Origin: Oscheius tipulae
Lineage: Eukaryota; Nematoda; Chromadorea; Rhabditida; Rhabditidae
Direction: 5' to 3'
Assembly (NCBI GenBank): GCA_037178975.1
Contig: JASJZH010000005.1
Location: 7,306,001 to 7,370,000 of the forward strand
Length of the DNA: 64,000 nt
Shown piece after piece: positions 15,531-25,355 of this stretch (the stretch's first letter is position 1; each line of letters begins with the position of its first letter). Both the position numbers and the translations under genes were made by a program. Below the pieces are notes generated by a model, which saw nothing but the letters and a program-made list of their open reading frames with translations, was not told the origin of the DNA and searched no databases.

Positions 15531-16007
15531 ATGGTGAGTATTCCATCTTTTTTCCCAACCAAACATTTGTTAACTCTAAAAAAACTACCTATTTTTCAGA
15601 CAGGAGGTCTCATTATGGCCGGAATCGGCATGGCAGCAGTTGGTTTCGGTGCCCGATACATTCTCCGAAATCAGGCTCTTCTCAAAAAAAGCTTGGAAGC
15701 AATCCCTGGCGGAGTTGTAAGTCGTTTCTTTTTTTCTGATTTACCTTTTTTCCAGTTTGATAAATATCATCGTGGCGGGTTTGAAGCAAAGATGTCTAGA
15801 AGAGAGGCTGCAATGATTCTCGGAGTTCCACCAACAGCGAAACCGGTCAAAATAAAGGAGGCTCACAAACGAATTATGATCGCAAATCATCCCGACAGAG
15901 GTTTGTTGTTTGTAGCTTTGTTCTAAAAGGCACCTTTAGGAGGATCACCTTATATAGCTGCAAAAATCAACGAGGCTAAAGATCTAATGGAGACGTCAAA
16001 AAGTTAA
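15531..16007 (+). CDS. DNAJC19: TIM14/PAM18, mitochondrial J-protein (DNAJC19 type)
   Basis: J-domain subunit of the mitochondrial import motor that stimulates mtHsp70 at the inner membrane. Four exons: 15531-15533 (the ATG alone), 15600-15716, 15756-15900 and 15940-16007; 110 residues, similar to human DNAJC19 (116). The N terminus GGLIMAGIGMAAVGFGARY is the membrane anchor. The domain follows with FDKYHRGGFEAKMSRREA, LGVPPTAKPVKIKEAHKRIM and the catalytic HPD in ANHPDRGGSPYIAAKINEA. The start is fixed by the in-phase micro-exon and by conservation from TGGL onward. Confidence 0.95.
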
Positions 16008-16729
16008 AATCCAAAAACAGCCTATGTTTGTTGTGTTTTCATAGTTTCGAATGGTTAGAATGAAAATTTACGAGTATCTTTTCTCCTGCCAACGTTCGGT
16101 TAGAGCCGATGAATATTGAAACCACCTTATTCCTTTGCAAATGCACACCCCTCTTCTAGCGCCAATGGTCTATCACCAATTTGAAATTTTTATTCTTTTA
16201 AAATTAGTTGATGGAACAGAAAGCTCAGTCATTCGGAACTAAACAAACTGTCTAAAAAACAGCTGATTGCTACGCTCGAATGAGCACTGCCACTTTTCTC
16301 AATGCAAAACCCTCTTTCGAATCACGTTCTTACCCGTTCCCTCATACTTTTCTGTTGAAAATACCTGATAACAGCATGAGTAAGCGTTCCACAGCACTCG
16401 AACAATACACTATTGAAGAGATAAGTAGTGTTATTTGCACAAAAAAAGCCGTCTTCCCACTCCTTGTGTCAATTTCAAGCTGTCTGTCTGTTTCTCCCGA
16501 ATCACTCCGAAATGCAGCACAAATGAGATCGTTAGCCAGCCATCACTCTCTGCCTTTTAGCGCCTTATGTCTTTATATGCAAATGGGTGTTGAGGGCCAC
16601 CCTTTCTGGGAACGAAAAATCGATAGGAGGAGGGCTGAGTGCGTGAGAGAGAAGGAAAGAGTAGAAGAGAAGGACTTCTTCCTTTTGTTCTTCTTCTTCT
16701 CTTTCTGCACTGATTCTGGCTAATGATAC
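16008..16729. other. intergenic, no gene seen
   Basis: A 147-codon open frame at 16280-16723 has no splice signals, low-complexity serine/phenylalanine content and no family resemblance. I treat the stretch as promoter and spacer for the MAP2K gene. Confidence 0.5.
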
Positions 16730-18980
16730 ATGGATCATGCTACTCTTTCGCAGAAGATCAAAGGTATGCGGCTGCATAGCTCTGAATTACCCAGACAATT
16801 TCCTTTTGGAGCAGAACTGTTTTACAAGAATCTTCTTTCCATTTTCTGTTTTTGAAAACGGCTAAAAAGAATAGAAAAACGCTATCAAAAAAACGCTAAC
16901 CTCAACTTCTACAGAGTTTGAGTCGCGCATCCGTAAATGGAAGCAGCTCCGGTTCGGTGTTTCGGTAGCTCCGCGTAGGAGTACCTCTCAAGATCCACGT
17001 AAAGTCAATGGTTAGTCTAGATGGTAGCTGTCGTGTCGTAAGCCTTGTCCGCATGGAAAGACGCTATTCTGTTTCGATAATTTGATGTTGTTGCTTCAAG
17101 AGTGATGGCTGGCTGGCCGATTTAGAATGATCCAGTTTCTTTACCGCAGTGTTCTTTACACTTATTTGAAATTAACGAAATTTTGGTGTTCAGGTTGCCC
17201 GTCAGCCACTGCCAGTCCGTCACGACTCCCTCTTCAGCCCATTCCGATAGGCTGTAGAACAAGTCCAATGGATCGAAGAGCGTTTAATCGTGAGTCAAAA
17301 ACAAACAGCAGCATACCAAATTTAAGTCGACATTGGAGGCAATAGCAGAGGCCAGACTGCCCAAAATCCCCAAGCTGCAGCTGAAGCAGACGTCGAGCAC
17401 AGGTTTCAACAGATTCAAGCCAACTCTGGAAAGCTGCTTATCGTTGGTGAGTATGTTACAAAGACGAAAATAGTTTTGTGCACAGGAAAGTTCAAAGACT
17501 GCGATTGGAGGGACTTCCAGCTGTTAGCGGACTTGGGAAATGGCAGTTGTGGACAAGTGACCAAATATCGCTACGAAAACATTGTCATGGCAGTCAAAGT
17601 GAGTTGGAATAAAAAAAAAAAGATCATCCGAGGCTGGTTCGTTCTGTTTGTTTGCGAATCTATCCGTAATCTTAAAACGAATATGACAAAACAAGTTACT
17701 GCGAGATTAGATGCCAAACCAGTCGGAACTAGAACTCGCCAGAACGATTGAAACGAAAGTGGCGGTTAACAGGGATCAAATAGAAAGATTTCCATGGGTC
17801 AAGTCAACTGGATTTGTTCAGAACTCGCAATGCGCAGCTTGACAGGCATTGTAAGAGTGAGATAGCTTGACTGACAAAGGTTGAGACAGGTGAAAGGGAC
17901 AGTCAGAAGGATAACGAGGCAGGAACATACAGAAAGAGACAGACACCGTGATAGTAAGAAGAGCAGTGAAATTCACCGCAAATATCTGGTAAGAAAGATA
18001 ACCACGAGTATTCAGAGCATGCCCAGGACCAATATTTTGGAAGAGAACAAACGAATAATGATGGATCTTGACGTCGTCACCAAAACTGGTGATTGTGCTC
18101 ATATCGTGAGATGCTTCGGGTACTTTATATCACAAGTGAGTCTTGGGCTCTAAACAGAAAAAAAAAGTTCCAGACACAAGTTCGAGTCTGTATGGAGCTC
18201 ATGGCAACCTGTTTAGACAAGTTGCTCAAGGAAAAGTTGAAATACCGACCATTCCCTCAAGAGGTGGTCGGTAAAGTTGTTGTCTCTGTTCTCGACGCAC
18301 TTAACTACCTGAAATCGCGTCATGTCGGTTGTCTCTATTTTCTTCTACTGTTGGGTTCAGAATGTGATCCATCGTGACGTAAAACCATCAAACATCCTCA
18401 TGGATTTCGATGGTCAAGTGAAACTGTGCGACTTTGGCATTAGCGGCTTCTTGGTAGAGTCACTGGCTCATACATCACAAGCCGGGTGTCCTCCCTACAT
18501 GGCTCCAGAACGGCTCTCTCCTGACGTAAGTCAAGTATTGTCCGAATCAAAACCTTTCAGGCCTTCAAGACAAATTACGATGTTCGATCAGACGTCTGGT
18601 CTCTGGGAATCACAACTGTCGAACTGGCTACCGGAAGGTGAGTTCAGTTGACTGTTTTGTTTAAAGCTCTTATGTACAGATTTCCATATTCGACTATGAA
18701 TGAATTCGAATGTCTGGCAGCCATTATCGACCATGAACCCCCGGAGTTACGAGTAGAAGATGGATACTCACAGGATCTGAGCAATTTCGTGAAATACATC
18801 TTAAACAAGGTTGTGGACAAGAGGCCAAAGTATCCGGAGATTCTGGTCGGTTCTATACCACTACTCATTTTTTTCAAGTTTTAGCAACATGCCTACGTTA
18901 CAAAAACACGTGCGACAGAAGTCGATGTCGGTTTGTGGCTCGATTCCGTCATGAACAATGACGAAGAAATGGAGGAGTGA
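16730..18980 (+). CDS. mek-1: MAP kinase kinase, MKK7 class (JNK activator)
   Basis: Dual-specificity kinase that phosphorylates JNK-type MAP kinases. Eleven exons (16730-16763, 16915-17010, 17194-17289, 17327-17446, 17486-17598, 18016-18135, 18174-18323, 18361-18525, 18561-18637, 18680-18845, 18885-18980) give 1233 nt, 410 residues, in phase. Features: glycine loop GNGSCGQV, catalytic lysine in MAVK, EENKRIMMDLDVV (MKK7-type helix C), VIHRDVKPSNIL, CDFGISGFLVESLAHTSQAGC where the S and T of SLAHT are the two activation sites, YMAPERL and VDKRPKYPEIL. The SxAxT spacing and the helix C separate MKK7 from MEK1/2, MKK3/6 and MKK4. Intron 5 is 417 bp. The symbol is by orthology to C. elegans mek-1. 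Confidence 0.92.
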
Positions 18981-19199
18981 AGGACGTTTTTTTGAAATGT
19001 CACTGTGCCTTATAACTTACGTTATTTCCCCTGCGTTTCATCTGTGATTCTATTTCATTTCATCACAATCTCTGTATTTACCCTGTATCCAGTTTGCCGA
19101 TTGTGAACCCATACTTTTTTCCAGGGGTCTAACTGATTATTCTTGTCATTACTTTGTCATATTTATTAGTTAGCATAAAGATTCTGACTGGTCTTCGAG

Positions 19200-20103
19200 A
19201 ATAAAATAGACATCTCTTCTTCTGGGTATTCGCGGTCCTCACTGGCTTCGGGTCCTTCTTTTTGACCAAATCAGCTACAGTACCGCCTCCCTTGTTTTTT
19301 TTTGCGGAGCCTTTTCAAAAACTTGGAGAAGTATACCTCCCCCAGTTTCCTGCCTGACATTCCTCCAGCTAACATGAGCGTACAAAGTTCACTATCATTA
19401 CTAATTGAACAGATATTTCTCCACTTGCTGCCATCCTCTTCGTAAAGGAGATTGATCCGTGGTCGTCAATTCCACTGCAGTGAATGATCGATACGTTCAC
19501 CAGTTTGATCCGGAACACAATAGCAAACGATCCAAGAACAAGTGAAAAGTGCGATCAACATCAGGGGCTCCAATGTCTTTGATTGCCGTCAGGGCATACT
19601 CCTTGCCAAAACGTTCACTCTCTAACAAACTGTCATATTCTAATCTCTAACAACTTACGAGCTGGAGGTTCCGGAAGATCATAGACGCCATGCGCATCCT
19701 TCAAGGCATCGGCAAATCCTCCTGAGGTACCTTCATTCTTGGCATCGAGAAGTTCATCGATTAGATTCTTCCGGTCCTTCAGATACTTGCTAGTGGTGAG
19801 ACATCGCCAATGCCGTACTCTTTAGAGAGTGCAGAAAGAGCCGCTGCTACTATGTCCTACAACAACAATACCAGTTCAGTTTTAAGATTTATAACTTACC
19901 CTTTGGCGAGCTTCTTCTCCAAATTTTTGAACAGAATCCTTCCAAAAGACCAGCCCATAAAGTATTGAGACTAATAAGAGAGTCCTTTTCAAGAAAAAAA
20001 AGAAAAAATTTGCAATCAGCTCTTGAGATAAGCAAGCAAACAAATCAAACAGTTACAGGACACTAAAACTTAGACAGCGCGCGTTTCGGTCGAGCTCAGT
20101 CAT
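19200..20103 (-). pseudogene. membrane-anchored protein with broken frame, not recognised
   Basis: A protein-like frame starts MTELDRNARC at 20103 (exon 20103-20057), splices into a hydrophobic segment TLLLVSILYGLVFW (signal anchor) followed by KDSVQKFGEEARQR, then an exon reading DIVAAALSALSKEYGIGDVSP. There the frame shifts by one base and continues KYLKDRKNLIDELLDAKN to DLPEPPA. The next exon reads ERFGKEYALTAIKDIGAPDVD and again needs a one-base shift to continue as LVLGSFAIVFRIKLVNVSII and HCSGIDDHG. Two independent one-base breaks in otherwise coding-like sequence point to a decaying gene or to assembly errors. I do not recognise the family. The 3' limit is uncertain. Confidence 0.45.
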
Positions 20104-20412
20104 TTTCGGACTAAAGGAGAAGAGACATGTCGCATCATTTCTTTACAGAATTCGACACAACAACAAAAACCACTAATCGAGACTTCTTGGCAGCGTTCAC
20201 AAGGAACGTTTTATTACAGACGTTGAAGGTTTGACAGTTTATTATCACAGTAACAAGCAGACAAGGCACCTACTGAAACCGAATTAGGAGAATCCCGAAA
20301 GAGGGCATGTCCCGGGTGTCGGTGCGAAAAGTACAACCCGGTTCGAATGAGAGAATTGCAATAGAGAGAGGGATAAAATAAATAGACCAAGAATATCAAA
20401 AAAACTATTCAG

Positions 20413-22208
20413 TTATAGCTCAGTCTTGTCGAGCTCGACGTCAGAGAGATCGATGTCTTCTTCAACAGGCAGCTTTCCATCCTTTCCGTCCCAGGCCTCG
20501 GTCTTGACTACCTTGGGGAACTCGGCTCCCTTGATTGAGACAGTTCGGCCCTTTCCGTAGGACAGGTCGCGGAGGAACTCGTGGATGCCATCTTTGCTGA
20601 AGGATCCCTGAAAGAAATGCGGGTCATGAGATCAATTGAAGAAGGGACAAACCTTGAGCTGGGCAAATTTCATCTTGCGATAGTTGAGGGCAGCCATGGC
20701 GGGATATCCGAAACCTCCGACTTCGAAGGCCTCTTCGACAGCTGGCTGGGCTCCAGCCTCGAGCCAAATCCATCCCCATTGGTTCTTCTTGTGCTTCTCG
20801 CTGAGCTCCTTCAAGGTAGTGAGGTAGTCGTTACGGCACTTCGATTGGCAATCAAGAATGTGAGGAAGGAAGGCGAAAATGCAGAGCTGCTTATCCTTGC
20901 AACTTTCTGAAGTTTATTCATCAATAAAATCAATAGAGAAAACAGTTACCTTCAACAATCTTTCCGTCAACTCCTTCAAGAACCTCAGGAGCTGGCATGT
21001 TCTCAGCAGCCTTGGCCGAAGCCCAAGAGACAATATCAGAGGTGGTACGTCCACCATCGTAGTCGGTGGCGTCAGAAACATCAGATCCAGGAGCGAAAAA
21101 CTTGATGGTAGGGAATCCACGGATTCCAAACTTGTTGGCAGCGACAGTGTGAACAGTGGCATCCAGAGCTCCGAGCTTGACCTTTCCCTTGAGCTCAGAG
21201 GCAGCAGACTTCCAATGAGGCTCGAGATTCTTGCAGTGACCGCACCAAGGAGCGTAGAACTCGACGAGCCAGGTATCCTTGCTGTTGAGGACGAGCTGAA
21301 ATGTCTGCGTTAAAAGAGCTATCTCAAAGGATACCTTCTCAAAGTTGGCATCAGTAAGCTCAACAACGTCGTTTCCACCGCCGTTTCCACCACGGTTTCC
21401 GCTGCCAGAGGATCCGGAACTTTTTCCACCGAGACGTTGGGAGACAGCCTTCTTGGCTTCAGCAAGAACAGCATCGACAATGGCCTGAGCCGTACGCTGA
21501 CCTAGAAAAGATTCCAGATAAACCAGTTCACTTCCTTTCTTTGCGTTCATAAACCATGCTGCCTAGCTGCCAGACCATCACCGGGGTAAAGAGAAGGTTA
21601 CGGCCGGCACAGTAAATACCGAGTGACCGCAGCCTATTTACACTGCGCCATTCGGTGTCAGTCTATACTTGCGCGGGGCTCATTGACTTTCAGCAGTCCA
21701 CGTGGAATAAGCCACCTACCTTGGAAGTCAGTTGGCTTCTTTTTGTCCAGACCGAATATCTTCAAAGTGGGGAAGCCCTGGATTCCATAGGGCTGTCCGA
21801 CAGATTGATGGGCAGTCATGTCAACAGCTCCAACCTTGGCAATTCCCTTCAGAGCACTGGCGGCCTTCCTGTACTCAGGGACCAGATTCTTGCAATGTCC
21901 GCACCTGAACAAGTTCTGTTGAATTGAAATTAGATGGGAACTTACCACGGAGCATAAAACTCAACAATCCAGATCTCGTCACCATTGAGGACCTTGCCGT
22001 CGAAGTTCGAGGCTGTCAGCTCGACTACGTCATCCTTCTTGTCGAAAAGAGCGAAGGTGGCTCCGACCGCTGAAAACAGCTCGTAATACTGAGAAGAAAA
22101 GATAGCAGCTACTTCAATACTTTAAGTATGAACTGTTCTCAATGCAGCTACTAGTGTAACTAAAAAAGTGAGGTAAAACTGACCTAAGCACAGTAGAAGA
22201 GCCTTCAT
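20413..22208 (-). CDS. PDIA6: protein disulfide isomerase P5 (PDIA6)
   Basis: ER-lumen thiol oxidoreductase. The start at 22208 gives a signal peptide [15 protein letters not shown]. Two thioredoxin domains follow, each with the active site APWCGHC, separated by a glycine/serine/asparagine-rich linker; the second is preceded by [13 protein letters not shown] third, catalytically empty thioredoxin-like region holds [13 protein letters not shown] and [19 protein letters not shown]. The acidic C terminus ends KTEL, a variant ER-retrieval signal. This a-a'-b order and length (about 440 residues) match PDIA6. Several short introns interrupt it. A 160-bp intron lies between the two catalytic domains. 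Confidence 0.95.
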
Positions 22209-22565
22209 AATTGGATACTAGCAGCACGGGCTCAGAGCTCTCGTTCCGTTAAAAAGGCTGACGAGCAAACAGTGGCCAAAGACAAAAATGGGCGGAGTTC
22301 TCTTGTGTGACGTCGACTTGGCGTCTATTACTCGACGTGTCGAGACGCAGACTGGGTCCCGACGCGATTTTACTTTGTCTTTTAAACGCAAGCTTTATTC
22401 AAAATATTTTTCGATCAAGTGTTGAAAAAACTGACTTTTTTTTCAAAGCAGAAGTAAAAATTCTTGCTGACAACAGAGAGTCGAAGGAAACTTCGATTGC
22501 TTCTGCGTCAAACGTTATTTGTTGGACATATTGACAGCACAAGAATTCGTAAAAATAAAAAAAGT
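22209..22565. other. PDIA6 upstream region
   Basis: A tgacgtcgac and acgtg-containing tract at about 22309-22340 (tgtgacgtcgacttgg) resembles an ATF/XBP1-type cis element, which would suit an ER chaperone gene. Otherwise nothing is seen. Confidence 0.3.
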
Positions 22566-23369
22566 TTAATGATTTTTGTAGTGACCGAGATTGTAGACAA
22601 TGTTGTAAAGAGGAGGATATGCTGCGTCTATGGCTGCTCCCGGACTACCATGCTGAATCATTCTGCGCTGGAATTCGGCGGGATCTCCGGGAAAGATGGA
22701 TCTTTGAAAAGATTACAGGAATTACTTGTTGTACAAAAATACCTCAAATTGGTGAGAAACCCGAGCAAACTGATCATTTGAGAGTACTGTGCATTGGAAG
22801 CAGCATTTGGATTAAGAGTCAAGAGCATCCTGTCGATTTGCTGGATCTTACTGGCTGAAAATGAGAAGATTTATTCAGGCAGTCAGATCAGTGTAAGGAA
22901 AAGGTGCTGAGCTTGCCTGTACTTGTGAAAGATGCGAGCAAAGACAGTTGGAATGAACGAAAGTCATACCAGTTACGATATAGTTGCAAACTTCGGTTTA
23001 TGGTTTACGGGAGATCTTTTGGCCCATTGTATGGGTAGGTTCGCACTGCTGATCCCCGTGGATCGATGTAGTTACTCACCTTGTCCTGTCAATTGCTCGT
23101 CGCTGATAGACAACCCATAAAAGTTTTGAATCCCGCGTCTCATGTCACCAAAGGTTGTGCTCATATAGGGAAATTTTACCTGAAAAAGTTGCTGCTGCTT
23201 TTTCAAATAAGCTCACCTCGAATTGATTCAACAGTCGCATGGAGAGCATCATGACTTCGCTCAACTGCTCGCTTGGAGACACTTGTGCTGTCTTAGAAAG
23301 TGGTTAAAAAAGAATAAAAGACGAGCTCACAACAAAAGGAAAGAGCAACGTGACCAGAAACAGTCTCAT
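22566..23369 (-). CDS. small secreted protein, family not recognised
   Basis: A signal peptide MRLFLVTLLFPFVTAQ opens the gene at 23369. Exons then read SPSEQLSEVMMLSMRLLNQF, PYMSTTFGDMRRGIQNFYGL, SKIQQIDRMLLTLNPNA, MISLLGFLTNLRS and IFPGDPAEFQRRMIQHGSPG to YNLGHYKNH. The mature product would be about 135 residues, mostly helical, without cysteines. Four junctions have consensus donors and acceptors, but the exon 2 to exon 3 join (23216 to about 23180) is one base out of phase, at ctcgaaattg. Either a base has been gained there or the gene is newly broken. No function can be assigned. Confidence 0.6.
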
Positions 23370-24012
23370 GATTGGAATTGACGCGATTATTGGGAAGGTT
23401 GACGGTAGAGCTTTGCATTGGAATGAGGCAGTTTTTCAGGTCGGCTATTCTTGGAACGAGTCACTCGAGTACAGGAAAAGGCCAAATTCTAAAGAAGAAA
23501 ATGGACGAGCGCCCTAATGAGTCTCGGCTCGATCGTCCCTCAGAATGTCTTCTTGGCTACTATTCTTCTTTGCATTTCGTCCTGTAGATGCAGATCCTTG
23601 TGAAACGACTTGAAAGTACTTCAACCAGACCGATTCTTGCTACTTTGTGAGTATGCCATTGACATGGACTGATAGCAGTACGGTAACTTTTACTAATTGG
23701 CAGTCTATTGCTGGGAACAAGACTTGTGCTCAGAACTCTAAAAGAACAAGCTTTCTCTAGGATTCCGAGATTCTGCAATGGCTGACAGTTCGGTGCGGTG
23801 TCAGAATTCATAAGCATGTTTGTCAAAAGCCGGCACAGAAGCATTAGAAGGACAGAACATCGTTTTCAGACTGTTAGAAATCTGTTTCATGCTTTTTTGC
23901 TATATTATGTCTTGTCAATCGATTCCTGCAAGGCACTAATCAACATTTTCTACATGAACCATTATAAAAACGGCTGCGTTTTTTCGAAAGATGCCGTAAT
24001 AAAGATACTGGG
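23370..24012. other. intergenic between the secreted-protein gene and chemoreceptor A
   Basis: No coding frame or repeat is seen. Confidence 0.45.
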
Positions 24013-25218
24013 TCAAGCGACAATGGAGACAGTATTGTGTCGGTGATTTGTCGAGGTATAGTGTTCTTGTGATCCATTCGAGGAACTTATTCGAATCGCA
24101 TTGATCTGGATACCCAAGACGATCATGACTCGTTCTCGGAGAGATGGACAGGCTGCCAGAAGAAGCCAGGGATGGAAGACGAACATCACTTCTATACAAA
24201 TCGATCTAAACAAGATCGTGTCTGAGTCCTTGCTTTGTATTACGATGCTCTGCTGGTAATCAGCTGTAGATTCTTGTCCTCGAGAGCCATTCCAATCAAT
24301 GCCAAAATGGAACGAATGGCTGCTGGCAAAAACATCAGAAATGTGACGACGCCTACTCTCAACAGCATGACTTCTTGTTTCTGGAAGTTGTTTGGGTGAT
24401 GTGAACAAGCGAGGTTATGTGTGAACTTGCTTTTTTGAACTCACAGACCTTGTATTGAGCTGCAAGACTCCCAGACTTTCTGGCTTGACAAGCGGCCAAA
24501 AAGTAGCAGATGACACAGACGAGAGCCGTACCCACACTCAGAATAATCTCACTGAAAGCGTCAAACTGAAACTTGTTTGTGACTTCCTCTCCCTGTTCAG
24601 TTACCTTAACAACGGATGGAGCTATGTGGAAGCTGAACAGATCGGTGGCATTGTCTACGAAGGGAGTGTACTGTTGATCGGGAGAGTACTCAATCAGACG
24701 CAGAACGATGTTTAAAATGTATCCCAAAACTGTCACAACCAAAATATTTCTGGTGCTCCAGAGCTAAAATAGATCGGTTACTAAAATTGTATGAAACATA
24801 CTTTGTCGTAACTAGCCATGGATTTCACGAAGAAGGCGCTCATTCGGTTGGCGGCGACGAGAAGATGTCCCAGATAGAGATTGTTTCGGAAGAAGACGAA
24901 CCAGTAGTATTCCCATTCAACCAGGTGGTTGTCCTCTACCAACGCGTACTCGATAAGACGATATTTCCTTGGTCGATTCATAAAATTTGTCGTGAGGAAC
25001 ATGATCAATTCGTGGGTTCCCTAAACTGGAATTCTTTAAAGGACACACAGAACTACCTGAATGAGACAGATGGTGAAGAAGGGACCCGAGAAAAGAGAGG
25101 AGGCTCTGGTTCGTTTCGCCTTGATAATTGTGTAGAGAAGGAGAGAGTGAGTGACTGAGGAGAAGAGACTGTAGACGACCCAGAGACATTCCCAAGAAGA
25201 GATCGAGTTCCATGACAT
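24013..25218 (-). CDS. serpentine chemoreceptor A (srg/srv-like)
   Basis: Predicted seven-transmembrane sensory receptor of neurons. Six exons (25218-25057, 25020-24802, 24763-24605, 24565-24449, 24380-24244, 24205-24013) sum to 987 nt, 328 residues, in phase. Shared landmarks with receptor B are an MSW start, GPFFTI at the end of TM1-2, NRPRKYRLIEYALVED with an EW.YYWFVFFR segment, AANRMSAFF in the position of the DRY region, an IxxVxxLGYI helix after WSTRNI and PxxLLAACPSLRERV in the last segment. It ends in a serine/histidine-rich tail. The class (srg or srv) is inferred from topology and the ANR motif and is uncertain. It lies 137 bp from receptor B in tandem, so the pair arose by duplication. 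Confidence 0.82.
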
Positions 25219-25355
25219 CGCTAAGCACAGTGATATGTTTTCTCAACGCGGTCGAATGGCTTCGAATTGAGATACGGATGTCATCGAGTTGGTCACATGG
25301 AAAGTGTGACTAAACAAGAACAAGCTGTCTACTGGTTTCTAGTCTTTTAAAAAGT

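Noticed and set aside
16280-16723. 147-codon open frame before the MAP2K gene
   Set aside because: Low-complexity content, no splice logic and no similarity; most likely promoter region.
20930-21313. Plus-strand open frames across PDIA6
   Set aside because: Shadows of the minus-strand thioredoxin domain exons.
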